Origin: Ochotona curzoniae | Lineage: Eukaryota; Chordata; Mammalia; Lagomorpha; Ochotonidae | DNA length: 64,000 nt | Assembly: GCF_017591425.1 (NCBI RefSeq) | Contig: NW_024464918.1 | Location: 13,452,001 to 13,516,000 of the forward strand | Direction of reading: 5' to 3' | Shown here: piece by piece, positions 22,813-33,660 of the stretch | Position numbering within the stretch: the stretch's first letter is position 1 | Layout of the letters: every line of letters begins with the position of its first letter | Made by a program: the position numbers and the translations under genes | The notes under the pieces: generated by a model | What the model saw: only the letters and a program-made list of their open reading frames with translations | The model's database searches: none | Told to the model about the DNA's origin: nothing

Positions 22813-23705
22813 ATAAAGAATAGTAATGGAGAGGCAACTAACAAATGTCTGTGACTACCAATATCCGCTCTACTTAGCTGTGTATCATCATGCACGAAAA
22901 GCAAAACACAATTTTAAACTACTCTCTACATGACGCTAAATTGGAACAAAAACAAAGCAGGTAGGTTCAAATCTACAAGTGGAGCTTAAATCTGACACAA
23001 AACAAAACAAACCAAAAAAATGGGGGAAAAAAGTATTTTTCTGCTGATGTTAAGAGACTGAAAACAGTCCCAAGTACTCAGATTGATTAAAAGTGACACT
23101 GGCTTGTCAGACATCTCAACCAAGACAATGAGTGAAACTTGACATGATCTTCATTGGGTATAAATATCTCTCAGCAAAAGATACTTTTATAATAGGAGAA
23201 AATCTGAGTACTGAATGGGTGAAAGGAAACTTAGGAAATTACACTTCATCTATTCAGGTGTGAGCATATTATTCAATCAGAGAAAGTTTTTATGCTTAGA
23301 AGAGGAAGGCTAGAGTATTTAGAGATTCAATTTATTGATGTCCTGTATACACTCAGATTAGTAAAAGACATGCATACACAGATATGGTATATATTAAAAT
23401 ATTAACAATTATTGGATCTAGATGGTGTGTGTATCAGTATTAGTTACAATATCATCATTTTCTATACATCCAAAATTCTTCTAAACAATATTTAGGGAAA
23501 TAAAAAATGCATTCAGGAAAATCTGAAAAATCCCCCCTCCCCACCAAAACTTATTGTCTTTCTATTCTTCCAACTCCTGTTGTCGTGGGTAATTTTTATA
23601 AAGTAAAAATAGATAAATTCATTTTGGTATTAAAACTATGTAACTTTCGCTTCAGTTACCTATGAAACATATGTTTACCACCAGCTATGTACATGCAATT
23701 AAACA
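22813..23705. other. Intergenic; possible L1M remnant near 23.38-23.52 kb
   Basis: Mostly AT-rich. AATTATTGGATCTAGATGGT and the following bases resemble an L1M 3' UTR but too weakly to call. Confidence 0.3.
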
Positions 23706-23850
23706 GAAGTGCTTTCCATCTGCTGGTTCATTCCTCCTCAAATGCTTGCAAAAGTCAGGGCTGGATTAGACTGAAACAGGAGCCAGGTACTCCACCTGGC
23801 AGGGACCCAAGCACTTCAGATATCATTTGCTGCCTGCCAGGGCACTCTTG
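23706..23850 (-). mobile_element. Old C-type SINE fragment
   Basis: Antisense fragment: TTTCCATCTGCTGGTTCATT, AAAAGTCAGGGCTGGATTAG, GGGACCCAAGCACTTCAGAT. Confidence 0.65.
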
Positions 23851-24052
23851 CGTAAGTTCATTTATGTATTTTTTGGTAACACTTATGAATGGGAAGTTAT
23901 AATTTCTTCTCTATTTGACTTTGTAACACAATAAAAGTTGCCAACCTAACAACTAAGCTAAGATGGCAACAAATAATATTTATCCAAGACTTACTGTGTA
24001 TGCTAATATTACTATGTAGCATTTCACTCATTTTTCATTAAAACCCTATAGA

Positions 24053-24290
24053 GGGCCCAGCACAGTGGCCTAGCAGCTAAAGTCCTCGCCTTGCACGTGT
24101 TGGGATCCTATATAGGTGCCGGTTCTAATTCCAGCGGCCCTGTTTCCTGTTTGTGGCCTGGGAAAGCAGTGGAGGATGGCCCAAAGCCTTGGGACCCTGC
24201 ACCTGTATGGGAGGCCTGAAGAATCTCCTGGCTTCAGATCTGCTCAGTTCTGGCCACTGTGGCAGCTTGGGGACAAACAAAAAGAAATGA
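24053..24290 (+). mobile_element. C-type SINE, 3' truncated
   Basis: Sense copy from GGGCCCAGCACAGTGGCCTA through GGCAGCTTGGGGA. The usual GTGAATCATCGG and CT-rich end are replaced by an A-rich stretch. Confidence 0.88.
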
Positions 24291-24609
24291 ACAAGTGAAA
24301 AAGACAAAAATACATACCTATGTTGTCAGACCTCCCTGGTCTTCTCCCAAATGCCCACGGACTTTGAACAAACACCCTAACCTTTAGATTCTTGAGTGAT
24401 TTGCCATTCCATATTCAGAAACTACTTTTCTACTTCTTTGCTTTCAGCACCCTAAACTGAGTTCCTTTTATGACTAAGCAACTGCATCTGTGCCTTCAGT
24501 TTATTCCCAGTTGTTACAACACATCAGCTCCTGGCTCTTCCTGATTTGGGTGGGCTTGGGTGTCTCTAGAAAGGAATTTGTTCCTCTAAGTTGTGATGGT
24601 TCTCATTCA
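24291..24609. other. Intergenic, nothing recognised
   Basis: Unique sequence. Confidence 0.4.
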
Positions 24610-24757
24610 ATATGGAACTTGAAAAAGTCTGTGAAAAATAGAATTAAAAGATTTTTTTTACTTTCATGTAACACTTTTTAAACTTAGTAACCTTTTTCAG
24701 AACATATATTTCCCATTGAAATAAACATATCTTTTACATGTTTCATGAACTTTTAAA
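24610..24757 (+). mobile_element. MITE-like element, degenerate
   Basis: Left end GAACTTGAAAAAGTCTGTGA and right end TTTCATGAACTTTT with AATAGAATTAAAAGA inside resemble the copies at 131-264 and 52625-52770. Confidence 0.45.
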
Positions 24758-24759
24758 CA

Positions 24760-24885
24760 AAAGATTTAATTATTTGTCAGGCAAGCTGATGAAGAAGGGC
24801 AGAAAGAAGAGAAAAGAAGGAAAGAAAAATATGGAGATCTTGCATTCCACCTGCTGGTTCAGTTCACTCCACAAACTTTTTCAAG
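24760..24885 (-). mobile_element. Old C-type SINE tail fragment
   Basis: A purine-rich GAAAAGAAGGAAAGAAAAAT block followed by CCACCTGCTGGTTCAGTTCA and CTCCACAAA, antisense. Confidence 0.5.
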
Positions 24886-25714
24886 TACCTGAGTGTTGAG
24901 TTGCCTGCTCTCCCATCCCATTTGGCTTCTTTGTTTCTTCGGTTTTCTTTCAGTTTGATTTGGGTCCCTGGCCTCTGGCAAGGTGGAGCTTTCCCAGAAC
25001 TAGATTAACCACACTATAACAACAGTAACCCTTTCATTACCAGAGCAATTTACTTGTTTGGAACCTCAGCATTTACAGGCAGCTGCTATAAATTCAGAGC
25101 TTAAAAGACATGTGACTTTTTTTTTTCCTGCTTTTACAAGTCCAGAGTACTTAACAATGAGAATCGTATTTCTGGCATTGAAGCCATTTTTCACTCCTCT
25201 CAAGAAGGAAAGATGATACAAGATGTAGGTAGGCCCTTATGCCATTCAAATAAAACACATCCAGCAATAATAGCTTAAGCACTGCTTTCAAGATATTTGA
25301 CTATTTTGTAATTGCTTGGTCTTATTTCTCTTGACCAGATCAGTAATAAAACAGTTAAAGCAGGGAGGGAACAAGGGACAGGGCCTTTGCTATCTTGGAC
25401 AGCTTCCTACTGCAGTCATTATTCTTACAACCTCTGTAATTTTTTACTTAACAGGCTATATAAGGAGAGTCCTCCTGAGAGGTGACAGGCTTAATGATTA
25501 TCCTAAAGCAATCTGATACACCGGAGTGAAGGGACCATATGCAGAGCTACAACCACAATCCCTTGAAATTTTTAAAAACTTGTCTCCTATAGAGCTATCA
25601 AGCCAGCAGAAACAAGCTACGTTACACATAGCTGAATGATGCCTGCAGGGATTGCATGTTTACAAAGAGCTTGCTTTCTACACCTTTAGCATGATAAGGA
25701 GCTCAGAATTGAGA
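24886..25714. other. Intergenic, nothing recognised
   Basis: Unique-looking sequence; no supported gene or repeat. Confidence 0.4.
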
Positions 25715-25814
25715 GGTAAGCCACTTAAAGTGCACAGGCAAGGGAGTGGGCACTTGGAACTGGGTTTGAGTCCTGCTTCAGATTTAGATTCCAATTTCTT
25801 ATTTTTTTAAAATT

Positions 25815-25898
<84 letters not shown>

Positions 25899-26130
25899 TC
25901 CTTCTTTCCTTCTTTCCTTCTTTCCTTCTTTCATTCCAATTTCCTAAAGATCACCCTGGCAAGCAGTAGGTGAGAGCTCATACACGGGTCTGCCACACAG
26001 TGGGAAACCTGGATAGAGTTTCAGGCCCCTGGCTATGGCCTAACTCAAGCCCGGTGGGCCTTTTGTGAGTGAAGGAGAGGATGGAAAACCAATCTCTCTC
26101 TCTTTCTGCCTTTCAAACAAAATAACCAAA
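25715..26130 (+). mobile_element. Old C-type SINE split by a microsatellite insertion
   Basis: Sense SINE head (GTGGGCACTTGGAACTGGGT, GAGTCCTGCTTCAG) and tail (GGGTCTGCCACACAGTGGGA, CTTTCTGCCTTTCAAACAAA) are separated by 145 bases holding a (CTTT)n tract. Confidence 0.7.
25799..25932 (-). repeat. (CTTT)n / (CCTT)n microsatellite, 120 bp, inserted with a target-site duplication
   Basis: About 22 CTTT units followed by alternating CCTT and CTTT units. The 11-bp direct repeat ATTCCAATTTC (25788-25798 and 25933-25943) brackets it, as after retrotransposition. The inserted DNA is essentially only a tail. Confidence 0.92.
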
Positions 26131-26663
26131 AACAAAACCATGGAGGCCAGAGACTGGACCCTCTGAGGAGGGCTCTCCACACAGATACCAAGCTCACAAT
26201 GTTGATTTCACTCGTACTCGCAGAAGCTGAGGCTTCCCCTTCTCAGAATGAGGCAGTCAGCCCCATTGCAATATCTCACCCAGGACTGGACATGCGTCTT
26301 CAGTGTGCAGAGGCACGCAGGACATCCAAGGGCAGTTTCTAATAGCAACCAAGTCGCTCAACAGCTAACCAAACCGGTAACCAGGAACGAGGTAGGGGCT
26401 TAGATAGTTGGGATGCCCTGAGATGCAGGGCAGCAGGGACCTGGGAAAAAGTCCCTGGAAGGCCTGGAAGGCCAAGGCTCAGCCCCAGTGACACGGTTGG
26501 ACCGTTCTGTCCACACACATGCTTCAAGCTATGCATTGTAGGAGATAGCTCTGGCCCCAAAAGGTGTTGACATCTGTCCAAGTTAAAGTCAGAACAGCAA
26601 CTTCAGCACCAGAGACTGCACACAGCAAACGGGAGGTGACTGCGTCCAGTAACCTTTTAACCT

Positions 26664-26666
<3 letters not shown>
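26131..26666. other. Intergenic, upstream of the RNF145 CpG island
   Basis: Balanced base composition, no SINE. No supported gene. Confidence 0.4.

Positions 26667-26701
<35 letters not shown>
26667..26701 (+). repeat. (TG)17 microsatellite
   Basis: A pure run of TG of 35 bases, 0.5 kb upstream of the CpG island. It is also open as CA repeats on the other strand. Confidence 0.98.
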
Positions 26702-26705
<4 letters not shown>

Positions 26706-26899
26706 ACCAACCAGCCATCCGGGGTCTATTTTCTACCACATTAAAATCAATGAACTAAATACAGAGAATAAAAAATAACATAAAGACACGCAGTGAGCAT
26801 TCAGCTAAGGCCTTGCTTGGTCCACTCACTCCTTCCACAGAGGTTGCAGCCCACTCGGAGACGGCACTGTAGTCCAGCCGGTGAGGGAGCTGACAAAAT

Positions 26900-27300
26900 T
26901 CTCTCATCCCTGCTACTGCCTCTCCTCGTCTCCCACGTGCTCCCGGCAGGTGAAGTGTGGGTGTGAGCGCGTGCGGCTCGGGGTGCTCAGAGGTGCGAGG
27001 GCGCGCGTGTGTCAGAATGGCGAGTGTCACAGTGCGCGGGGCAGCTGTCGCCTCGGCACGCCTCTCCACGGCCGCCCGAGAGGCTGTGCCACCCACCCGT
27101 CCCTCAAGCTTGCGTCTCCCGCCCACGCAGCGCGGGCGGCGCGGGAAGCACCAGCGGGCGCGATTGTGAGTGAGCGCGGGCGCGCGCGCCGGGCGGAGGC
27201 GGGGCGCGCCGCGCTGGCGGGGCCGCGCGCAGGCGCAGAGCGCGGGAGCCGGGCCCGGCCGCCGCCGCAGAGCGCCGGGGGCGGGAGGAAAGAGAGCCTG
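26900..27300 (+). promoter_or_regulatory. RNF145: RNF145 CpG-island promoter
   Basis: The G+C and CpG content rises sharply from about 26.93 kb to 27.64 kb, unlike anything else in the window. No TATA box is evident. Visible elements are an E-box CACGTG (26934-26939), GC boxes such as AGGCGGGGCGC (27197-27207), and an NRF1-like palindrome CGCGCAGGCGCA (27226-27237). The start of transcription is inferred to lie near 27.15-27.30 kb. The island is typical of a broadly expressed gene. Literature reports LXR-driven induction of RNF145; I did not find a clear LXR element by eye. Confidence 0.75.
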
Positions 27301-27307
27301 AGAAGCC

Positions 27308-27355
27308 ATGGCTGTCGCCGCCGCCGCCGCCGCCGCCGCTGCTGCCGGCTGCTGA
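27308..27355 (+). other. Upstream ORF 1 in the RNF145 leader, poly-alanine
   Basis: ATG in GCCATGG context, then GCT GTC, seven GCC codons, GCT GCT GCC GGC TGC and TGA: 15 residues. The GCC run is a trinucleotide repeat and so can change length between alleles. It could lower translation of the main ORF; this is inference. Confidence 0.45.
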
Positions 27356-27390
27356 GGGGCTCGGCCGGCGAGCGCCTGCCTCCGCGGACG

Positions 27391-27486
27391 ATGGTGACCG
27401 CACGCACCGGGCCGCTGCCGCCGCCGCTGCCTCCGCCTCTCAAGACGCAACAACCAAGGCCCGGCGCGGAGGAGCCGCCACTGTGA
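27391..27486 (+). other. Upstream ORF 2 in the RNF145 leader
   Basis: ATG at 27391 followed by 31 codons (MVTARTGPLPPPLPPPL start) to a TGA at 27484. Proline-rich, with no known domain. Only relevant if transcription starts upstream of it. Confidence 0.35.
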
Positions 27487-27639
27487 GCCGCGCCGTCCGG
27501 GACCCCGCCGCCGCCGCCGCCGCCAGAGGAGAACGGGAGGCGGGCGAGAGAGCCGGGGAGTTGCGGAGCTCGTCCGCCCGCAGAGCCGCGCCGCACCGCA
27601 GGGAGGGAGGCCGCAGCCTCAGGTGATCACGCCGCCCGG

Positions 27640-28080
27640 CCACCCAGCCCCTCTCCATCCTCGCGCTCCTCATCATCCTCTTCCCACATCCTCGCTCCCC
27701 TCCCCCATCACTCCTCTCCTCCTCGCCCCTTCCTCCCTCCCTCCCTCTTTTCTCACCAGGCTGGGCGGAATCCACATCCCCTCTCCATCGGCTCCAGTTC
27801 CTCCCTCCACCCCGCCAACCCCAGTGGGCGCCCCCCTCCCCACACACACCCTCGAGCTCGCTCTGTGCGCCCTCCTCCCGAGGCCCCATGCAGAACCCCC
27901 TTCTCCAGCTCCCGGGCCTGTGGGCCGCCGCCTCCTCCCCGCCCTCCATCCCTCTCTCCCTCCCTCCTGGGCCTGGGGATGCCCCGCGCATTCCTGAGAT
28001 GCCCGTACTTGCGGCTCTCCCCACACCGCCCAGTTTCTAGGCTCCTTCCAAGCCCCCCTCCAGAGCTAACCCCCTACCCA
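27640..28080 (+). promoter_or_regulatory. Pyrimidine-rich, GC-rich shore of the CpG island
   Basis: The coding strand is overwhelmingly C/T from about 27650 to 28080 (CTCCTC, CCCTCC and TCTCCC runs), just downstream of the exon 1 donor. CpG falls away through this stretch. Long ORFs here on both strands are compositional artefacts. Confidence 0.5.
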
Positions 28081-31000
28081 GTTGCTTTTCTCCAGTTTCC
28101 CTATCCAACTTTGCCTCCAATGCGTCTTTGTCCACTTGGCTTCCCAGCTTTCCTCCCTGTCTGGCCTCTCCTCCGCTTGTTTGATCTGTGCAGCCCCAGC
28201 CTCTCTGCTTTCTCACGGCGTGCGGCTGTTTGGGAGTACAGAGGGGCCTACTTAAACCCTTTTCTGAACGGGGACCCGTCCCTCTGCATCCCATCTGTCA
28301 GTCTCCCTTGACAGCACGAAGGCTCAAAGCTCATCCCTTTTTGTCCTCGTGGGTTCCTCTCCCACGTGCCGTTTCTCTGCCCTCCCCTTCTAGTTTTGCT
28401 CTCCTCACCGAAAGACCCCCATCCCGAAACCCCTTCGGGCCCCCTTCTGTTTGAGAACGATCAACTTCACCCACATCTTTCTTTGCCAGCTTTTTGGTGC
28501 GTGGCGCAGCAAAACTAGCACCATCAGAGAGGCGGGAGGGGAGGGGAGCTCCCGGGCCCCTCTCCTGGCTGAGTTTGCTGAGCTTAATCCCCTAGCCCCT
28601 GGGCGGCTGCTGCTGCTGCCGCCTCTGCCACTGCGCTGCCTGCTGGCTGCAAGCGGGTTGGGTTGGGGTTACTAGAGTTCAAACGCATCTGAGATCAGCA
28701 GGCGTGGGGGAGGAGGTGCGGGGAGAGAGGAAGGGGCCTTTGCAGTGAGCTGGTATCAAAGATTAATGGATGGCTTTGCATCGCTGTGTGCGGTAAACAG
28801 GAAACTAGTCGGAAAGGAAAGGAGAGGACTCTGTGTCTTTTCATTTTTTAAAGCACGGAGTGTGCAGTTCTGAGTCTTGAATCCTGCCCAAAAGATGAGC
28901 TGTCGGTGCTGCAGTCGTGACCCAGGCTGAGCGCCCCATGGCAGAGGTAGCATTGCTTTTATTTCCTCTCTCTGTTCCTGGAGTTGAAACACAGCTCTTG
29001 TATTCAGAGTGGACTCTGTCTTGGCTGTGTTGGAGCTGATGAGTTCCCAATAGTTTATGTGGAGGTGAGGTACATAAAAAGTTAGCGTGCGTGGTGTGGG
29101 AGTGGGGAGGACCAGCTGTATTTAAAACGTGCCAGTGCTTATGTAACAAGTGCGTTTTTGGTCCTGGTGTCTCAATTCTGAGTTGACTTGGGATGTTAGC
29201 CATAGCTTTACTCTCTTCCACTTCACCAGAGTTTACCATCCCACCAGATGGGCAGTCTGAAAATCTGTCTTAAGATAAGCCTCATTTGATGGTCCAATTT
29301 GTTTGGAAAAACCAAACAACGGATTTCTACAGAGATAGGAGAGTAATGCTGATTTATTTTGGTTGTTGTTGTGGGGGCAAAGATACAGAAACTTCCAACT
29401 GTAGCTTACTGTTTAAACATTGTTGCAGATAGCTTTTAAGCTGAATTATATGTCATTCTTATTTGTGCTTTCCCTTTTTAAAAAGTTTAGGAGATGTGTT
29501 TTAGTTTTGGTAATATCAGATTCCCCCCCCGCCCCCATTTTTGGAAAAACGCAGTTATCCAACGGAGACCTACTATGTATTTTTAAATCTATGCTGTTCT
29601 TACTCTTTAGGATAATTGTTTTTGTATTCCCACAATTACGAATGGTACACTGTGCAACATTGTATCTGTACACTCTTTGTAAGTACCCATTGCCTGGGAA
29701 AGTCATATATTGAAATCCTTGAGGTCTTGCTTTTGTTTAGTATTTGTTGAACTTTTCCTGTGGCTTTTAGAAAGAAATGTCTTTTTCAAAAAAAAAAAAA
29801 AAGATTTTCCTCTGAGAAGCATCTTTGAGTCACATTTAGTTCACATTATTGGGAGAGACCTCACTTGGGGGTTTTACTTTCCCAGTTGTTTTTGTAGTTC
29901 AAGAAAGGAATTTTAAGATGTTGCATGGAAAGTAAAATAGTGCAAGTTTATATATTTGGTTTTCAATGTGTCACACCTTTAAATTTTTCCTGCAGTCAGC
30001 TCTCCTGTTTTTTCCTATGATAATTTTGTATTGTTTGGGTTTCAAGAGAATTTTGAATGCCCTGTGGCTTGAGAATGTGCTCAATTACATGTCTAGCAAT
30101 GTCTTGGATGAATTAGGTCCAAGCCGAACATTATAGAGGTATAATCTCTTTAGGAAAGAAGCTTCTTTTTTTCCCTCTAGTTAGTATATAACATGGGGAT
30201 TTGATGTGTTTGAATGATATCAGGGGTCTGCAAATAAGATGGATATTTCAGAATTTTTAAGATGGCAGTTTGGTGTGGAGTTGATTCTACCCCACAGTAG
30301 AGTACAGAATTTATTTGTAATGGTCTCCACCTGTCTTATATACTTTGGAAAGATTCGCTATTACAAAGTTTTGAAAAATGTGTTATTTTTTTTCCTTGAC
30401 TTGCCTCTTAAGTTTGTTCCCTTCATTCCTTTAACCTTGGCTAGCTTACTAATGACTTGTCAAAATATCACTCATGCGCAGAATAAGGGAAGCATTGGGC
30501 AAGCAGTAGTTTCATCAGGCTTTATTCTGTCCAAGGTTCTTCCTAAAAACATTTTAGCCTTGAGTTGACCATGCTGTTTAGTTTCGAAGTCCATTTTTTT
30601 TGGCTATTCTGTCTTTACAGCTTTGGGGTCTAAGATTTCCTGTTAAATTTGATTATATTTCATATAGGAGTTGGGAGCAGAAATTAAGGGAGAACAGGTG
30701 TTATTCTGATGACCTTTTGTAATAGAGGTGATCTTTAGTAAGGATTAGGGAGATTTTTTTTTCCTCTTAATTTCTAATGCAGGTGTATTTGTAAAATGTT
30801 TTTCTTTATCCCTCTAAGAGCCGTAGTAAATGATGAAAATGGACACATTTAAAAGTAAGGAAACATCAAAACCAGAGTAAGCTTCCAAGTCAGATGAAAT
30901 AAGCATAGATCACAAATACTAACTTTTGTTACTTAAAAATAGAAGTGTAGTGATTTATTTTGGATTCTAGAATTTGGAAAAATAATGACTTTTTCTTCAT

Positions 31001-31833
31001 AGTACAAAGTCTGTTGTGATCCTGTCTTCTCAGTGTCTGCTAGCTTTCAGATGTGGCTGTGGGTTTGTTGAGAAGATTATATTGTTCATGCATTCTGAAA
31101 TAAATTCTCACGAGAGCGTTGACTTACCTGTTTGACCACCACACTAACTAGTTATTTCCTGAAGTAAACTAGATGTCTTAGGTGCTATACTTTTTACCAT
31201 CATGATAAAATAATGCACAAAGGCACTAGAAACTTGGCAGAATATTGATAAGATGTTGATATATTTCAGTGTATTCCTTCTCAATATTATATACATTTTT
31301 TTCCTTTTCTTTTGAATGCAGCCACCCTCAGTGTCCTCAGGGAATTGGTTTCATGATACCTCACCCCCATCATCACCACCACTATCACTGTCAACCATCA
31401 CCACAGCTCTGTGGAAGTTCAGATCCCTAATCAAATGGTGTAGTAATTGGGTATACCCTACTGCATTCTTTATATTGCTTCTGAATTACTTAAACTACCA
31501 ACAGAATGTAATACTGTAGAAATAGTTGTTAACACATTTTTGTTAGTGAATAGTTAGAAGAATCTGTACATGATCAGTGCAGAGTTTTTTTCCTAATATT
31601 TTCAGGCTAAGGTTGGTTGAATCTGAGGATGTGGGACACAGGAGTTCTATAATATCAAAAGCTTTGAGAAATTTAGTTGAGCTTTATGAATTGTTTTTTA
31701 GCACTTTCTTGCTTCAAGACTCAACTGTTTGGTTTTGGTTTTTACAATTTTTTTCTTTTGTAGGAAAATTATTTAAATAATCTTGTTCATTTGAAATAAT
31801 CCAAAGTACAGTATTTATAAAAATGTTAATTCT

Positions 31834-32160
31834 GGGGCCTAGCACCATGGCCTAGCAGCTAAAGTCCTTGCCTTGAATGTGCCAGGATCCTATATGGGCA
31901 CCAATTCTAATCCTGGCAGCTCCTCTTCCCATCCAGCTCCCTGCTTGTAGCCTAGGAAGGCAGTTGAGATGGCCCAATGCCTTGAGACCCTGCACCCGCG
32001 TGGGAGACCTGGAGGAAGTTCCTGGCTGCTGGCTTCGTATTGGCACAGTACCAGCCACTGCAGTCACTTAGGAAGTGAATTATCGGACGGAAGATCTTCC
32101 TCTCTGTCTCTCCTCCTCTCTGTATATCTGACTTTGCAATAAAAATAAATATTTAAAAAA
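31834..32160 (+). mobile_element. C-type SINE, full length
   Basis: Sense copy from GGGGCCTAGCACCATGGCC to AATAAAAATAAATATTT. A near-perfect repeat AAATG(T/C)TAATT flanks it (31821 and 32158), a likely target-site duplication. Confidence 0.92.
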
Positions 32161-32170
32161 TGCTAATTTG

Positions 32171-32483
32171 GGGGCCCAGGGTGATGGCTGATCCTCCCCC
32201 GCAAGGATTGGTATCCCAAATGGGTGCTAATTCAAGATCCGGCTGCTCCGCTTCCTATCCAGCTCCTTGTTTGTAGGCTGGGAAAGCAATGGAGGATGGC
32301 CCAAAGCCTTGGGACTCTTCACCCACATGGGAGACCCAGAGGAGGCTCCTGACCCCGACTTTGGATTGGCTCACCCTGGCCATTGCAGCCATTTGGGAAA
32401 TAAACAACATGGAAGGCCTTTCTCTCTGTTTCTCTTTCTTTGTGTAAATCTGCCTTTCCAATAAAAATTAAATCTTAAAAAAT
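32171..32483 (+). mobile_element. C-type SINE, full length, head-to-tail with the previous one
   Basis: Sense copy from GGGGCCCAGGGTGATGGC, through GGCCCAAAGCCTTGGGACTC, to an AATAAAAATTAAATC tail. It sits 10 bp after the preceding SINE. Confidence 0.9.
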
Positions 32484-32592
32484 GGTGATTCTACATTACT
32501 ATTAGATGTCAACCTGTGGTTCATGGTGATGAGGGATAAAAGATCACTGGAACACTTGAGTTACTACACACCTGAGCGGCCTTTGGTTATTC

Positions 32593-32866
32593 TTTTTTTA
32601 AAAGATTTGTTTGAAAGGCAAAGACATAGAGTGAAAGGGAGAGACAGATCTTCCATCCACTAGTTCACTCCCCAAATGGACACAAGAACCAGGACTTGTC
32701 GGGCAAAGCAGGAGTGCGGAGCTGCTTCTTGGTCTCCCATGTGAGTACCAAGGCCCCCACACTCTGCCATCTTGTGCTGGTTTCCCTGGCATATCAGCAA
32801 GGAGCCTCGGTCAGGAGTAGGACAGCTGGGTCTTGAGCTGGCACCCACATGGCATGCCAGCCTCTT
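32593..32866 (-). mobile_element. C-type SINE, older
   Basis: Antisense copy: AAAAGATTTGTTTGAAAGGC, TTCACTCCCCAAATGGACAC, TTGGTCTCCCATGTGAGTAC, GAGCTGGCACCCACATGGCA. Confidence 0.85.
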
Positions 32867-33660
32867 TCTTTGACTTTTAACTCTTTCATCTAAGTTATGC
32901 ACATTGGGGGGTAAAATGGAAATATGAATTTCTATCCATAGCATAGCAGTTCTTTCACTATAATTTTCTTTAGAAATAAATGTTTTCATTTGTCCCATAA
33001 GGTTTGAAATTACTGCCAAAGCTAGAAATGAGTTTAGCTTTCTCAGCAAAATTCTCAAAAGGAAATTGTCAGAGTCAACAGTCCAGAATGATCTTTACTC
33101 TTTAAATTGTCCTTTCCTACTTCTGTTTGCTCTGTTCTCATGATTCCTCGGATTAGTTTGCAGCTCCTCCATATAACGCAATATTGCACTGAATTGTCCT
33201 CTTAAGGAGTGGATTATTCAGGATATCCTGATAAATGCCTTTTATTTCCTTCCTTTTTCTCTCTTTTTCCTCTTTGTCGTACGCATCAATGTCTAAGCAG
33301 AGATCTTACAGACTCAGTGTCTGGCTTCCTGCATGTCTGTATGTGTTTGTGTATCAGCAGGAGAATTGGATGAACATTATTTTTCTACTTTGAAGGAAAT
33401 TTATGAGACTTAAACTAAGTTCAATAATTTAATGTAACACCATTGCAAGTAATATTACCATATGATAGTTGGGTTCTCTGAATTGTAAATTTAGTACTTT
33501 AGTTTTGTTGTAAAGAGAAAGAATAGACTAAGATGCTGAAGTTTGCAAATTTTTACTGAATAGCTTGTTTTCAGTATAATAAGTACTCAAAATATCCCTT
33601 CTTTTTCAAGCGTCACATATATCTCAAGTAGTTTTATAGGAATGAACTTTTCAAATTAAT
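32867..33660. other. Intron 1, nothing recognised
   Basis: AT-rich intronic DNA; no repeat supported. Confidence 0.4.

Larger units (their letters stand above)
27290..27622 (+). other. RNF145: RNF145 exon 1 (5' UTR), inferred
   Basis: A GC-rich leader that would end at the donor CCTCAG|GTGATC (GT at 27623-27624) and splice to the acceptor before 36429. The 5' edge is approximate. Two upstream ORFs lie in it: ATG at 27308 in a strong context (GCCATGG), 15 codons that are mostly alanine; and ATG at 27391, 31 codons. The frame that would join RNF145 codon 1 is stop-free through the whole exon but has no ATG. A second donor-like site (ACT|GTGAGC) lies at 27484. Confidence 0.55.

Noticed and set aside
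25725..25934. A Lys/Glu repeat protein on the minus strand
   Set aside because: It is the translation of the (CTTT)n microsatellite.
1..26100. Search for a neighbouring gene upstream of RNF145 (UBLCP1 lies head-to-head in human)
   Set aside because: No exon of it was recognisable; in human the two genes lie tens of kilobases apart, so absence here is expected.
26755..28026. Long open reading frames on both strands (up to 232 codons) in the CpG island
   Set aside because: GC-rich DNA lacks stop codons. The translations are Ala/Arg/Pro/Gly-rich without domains, overlap each other on both strands and are not bounded by splice signals fitting a gene.
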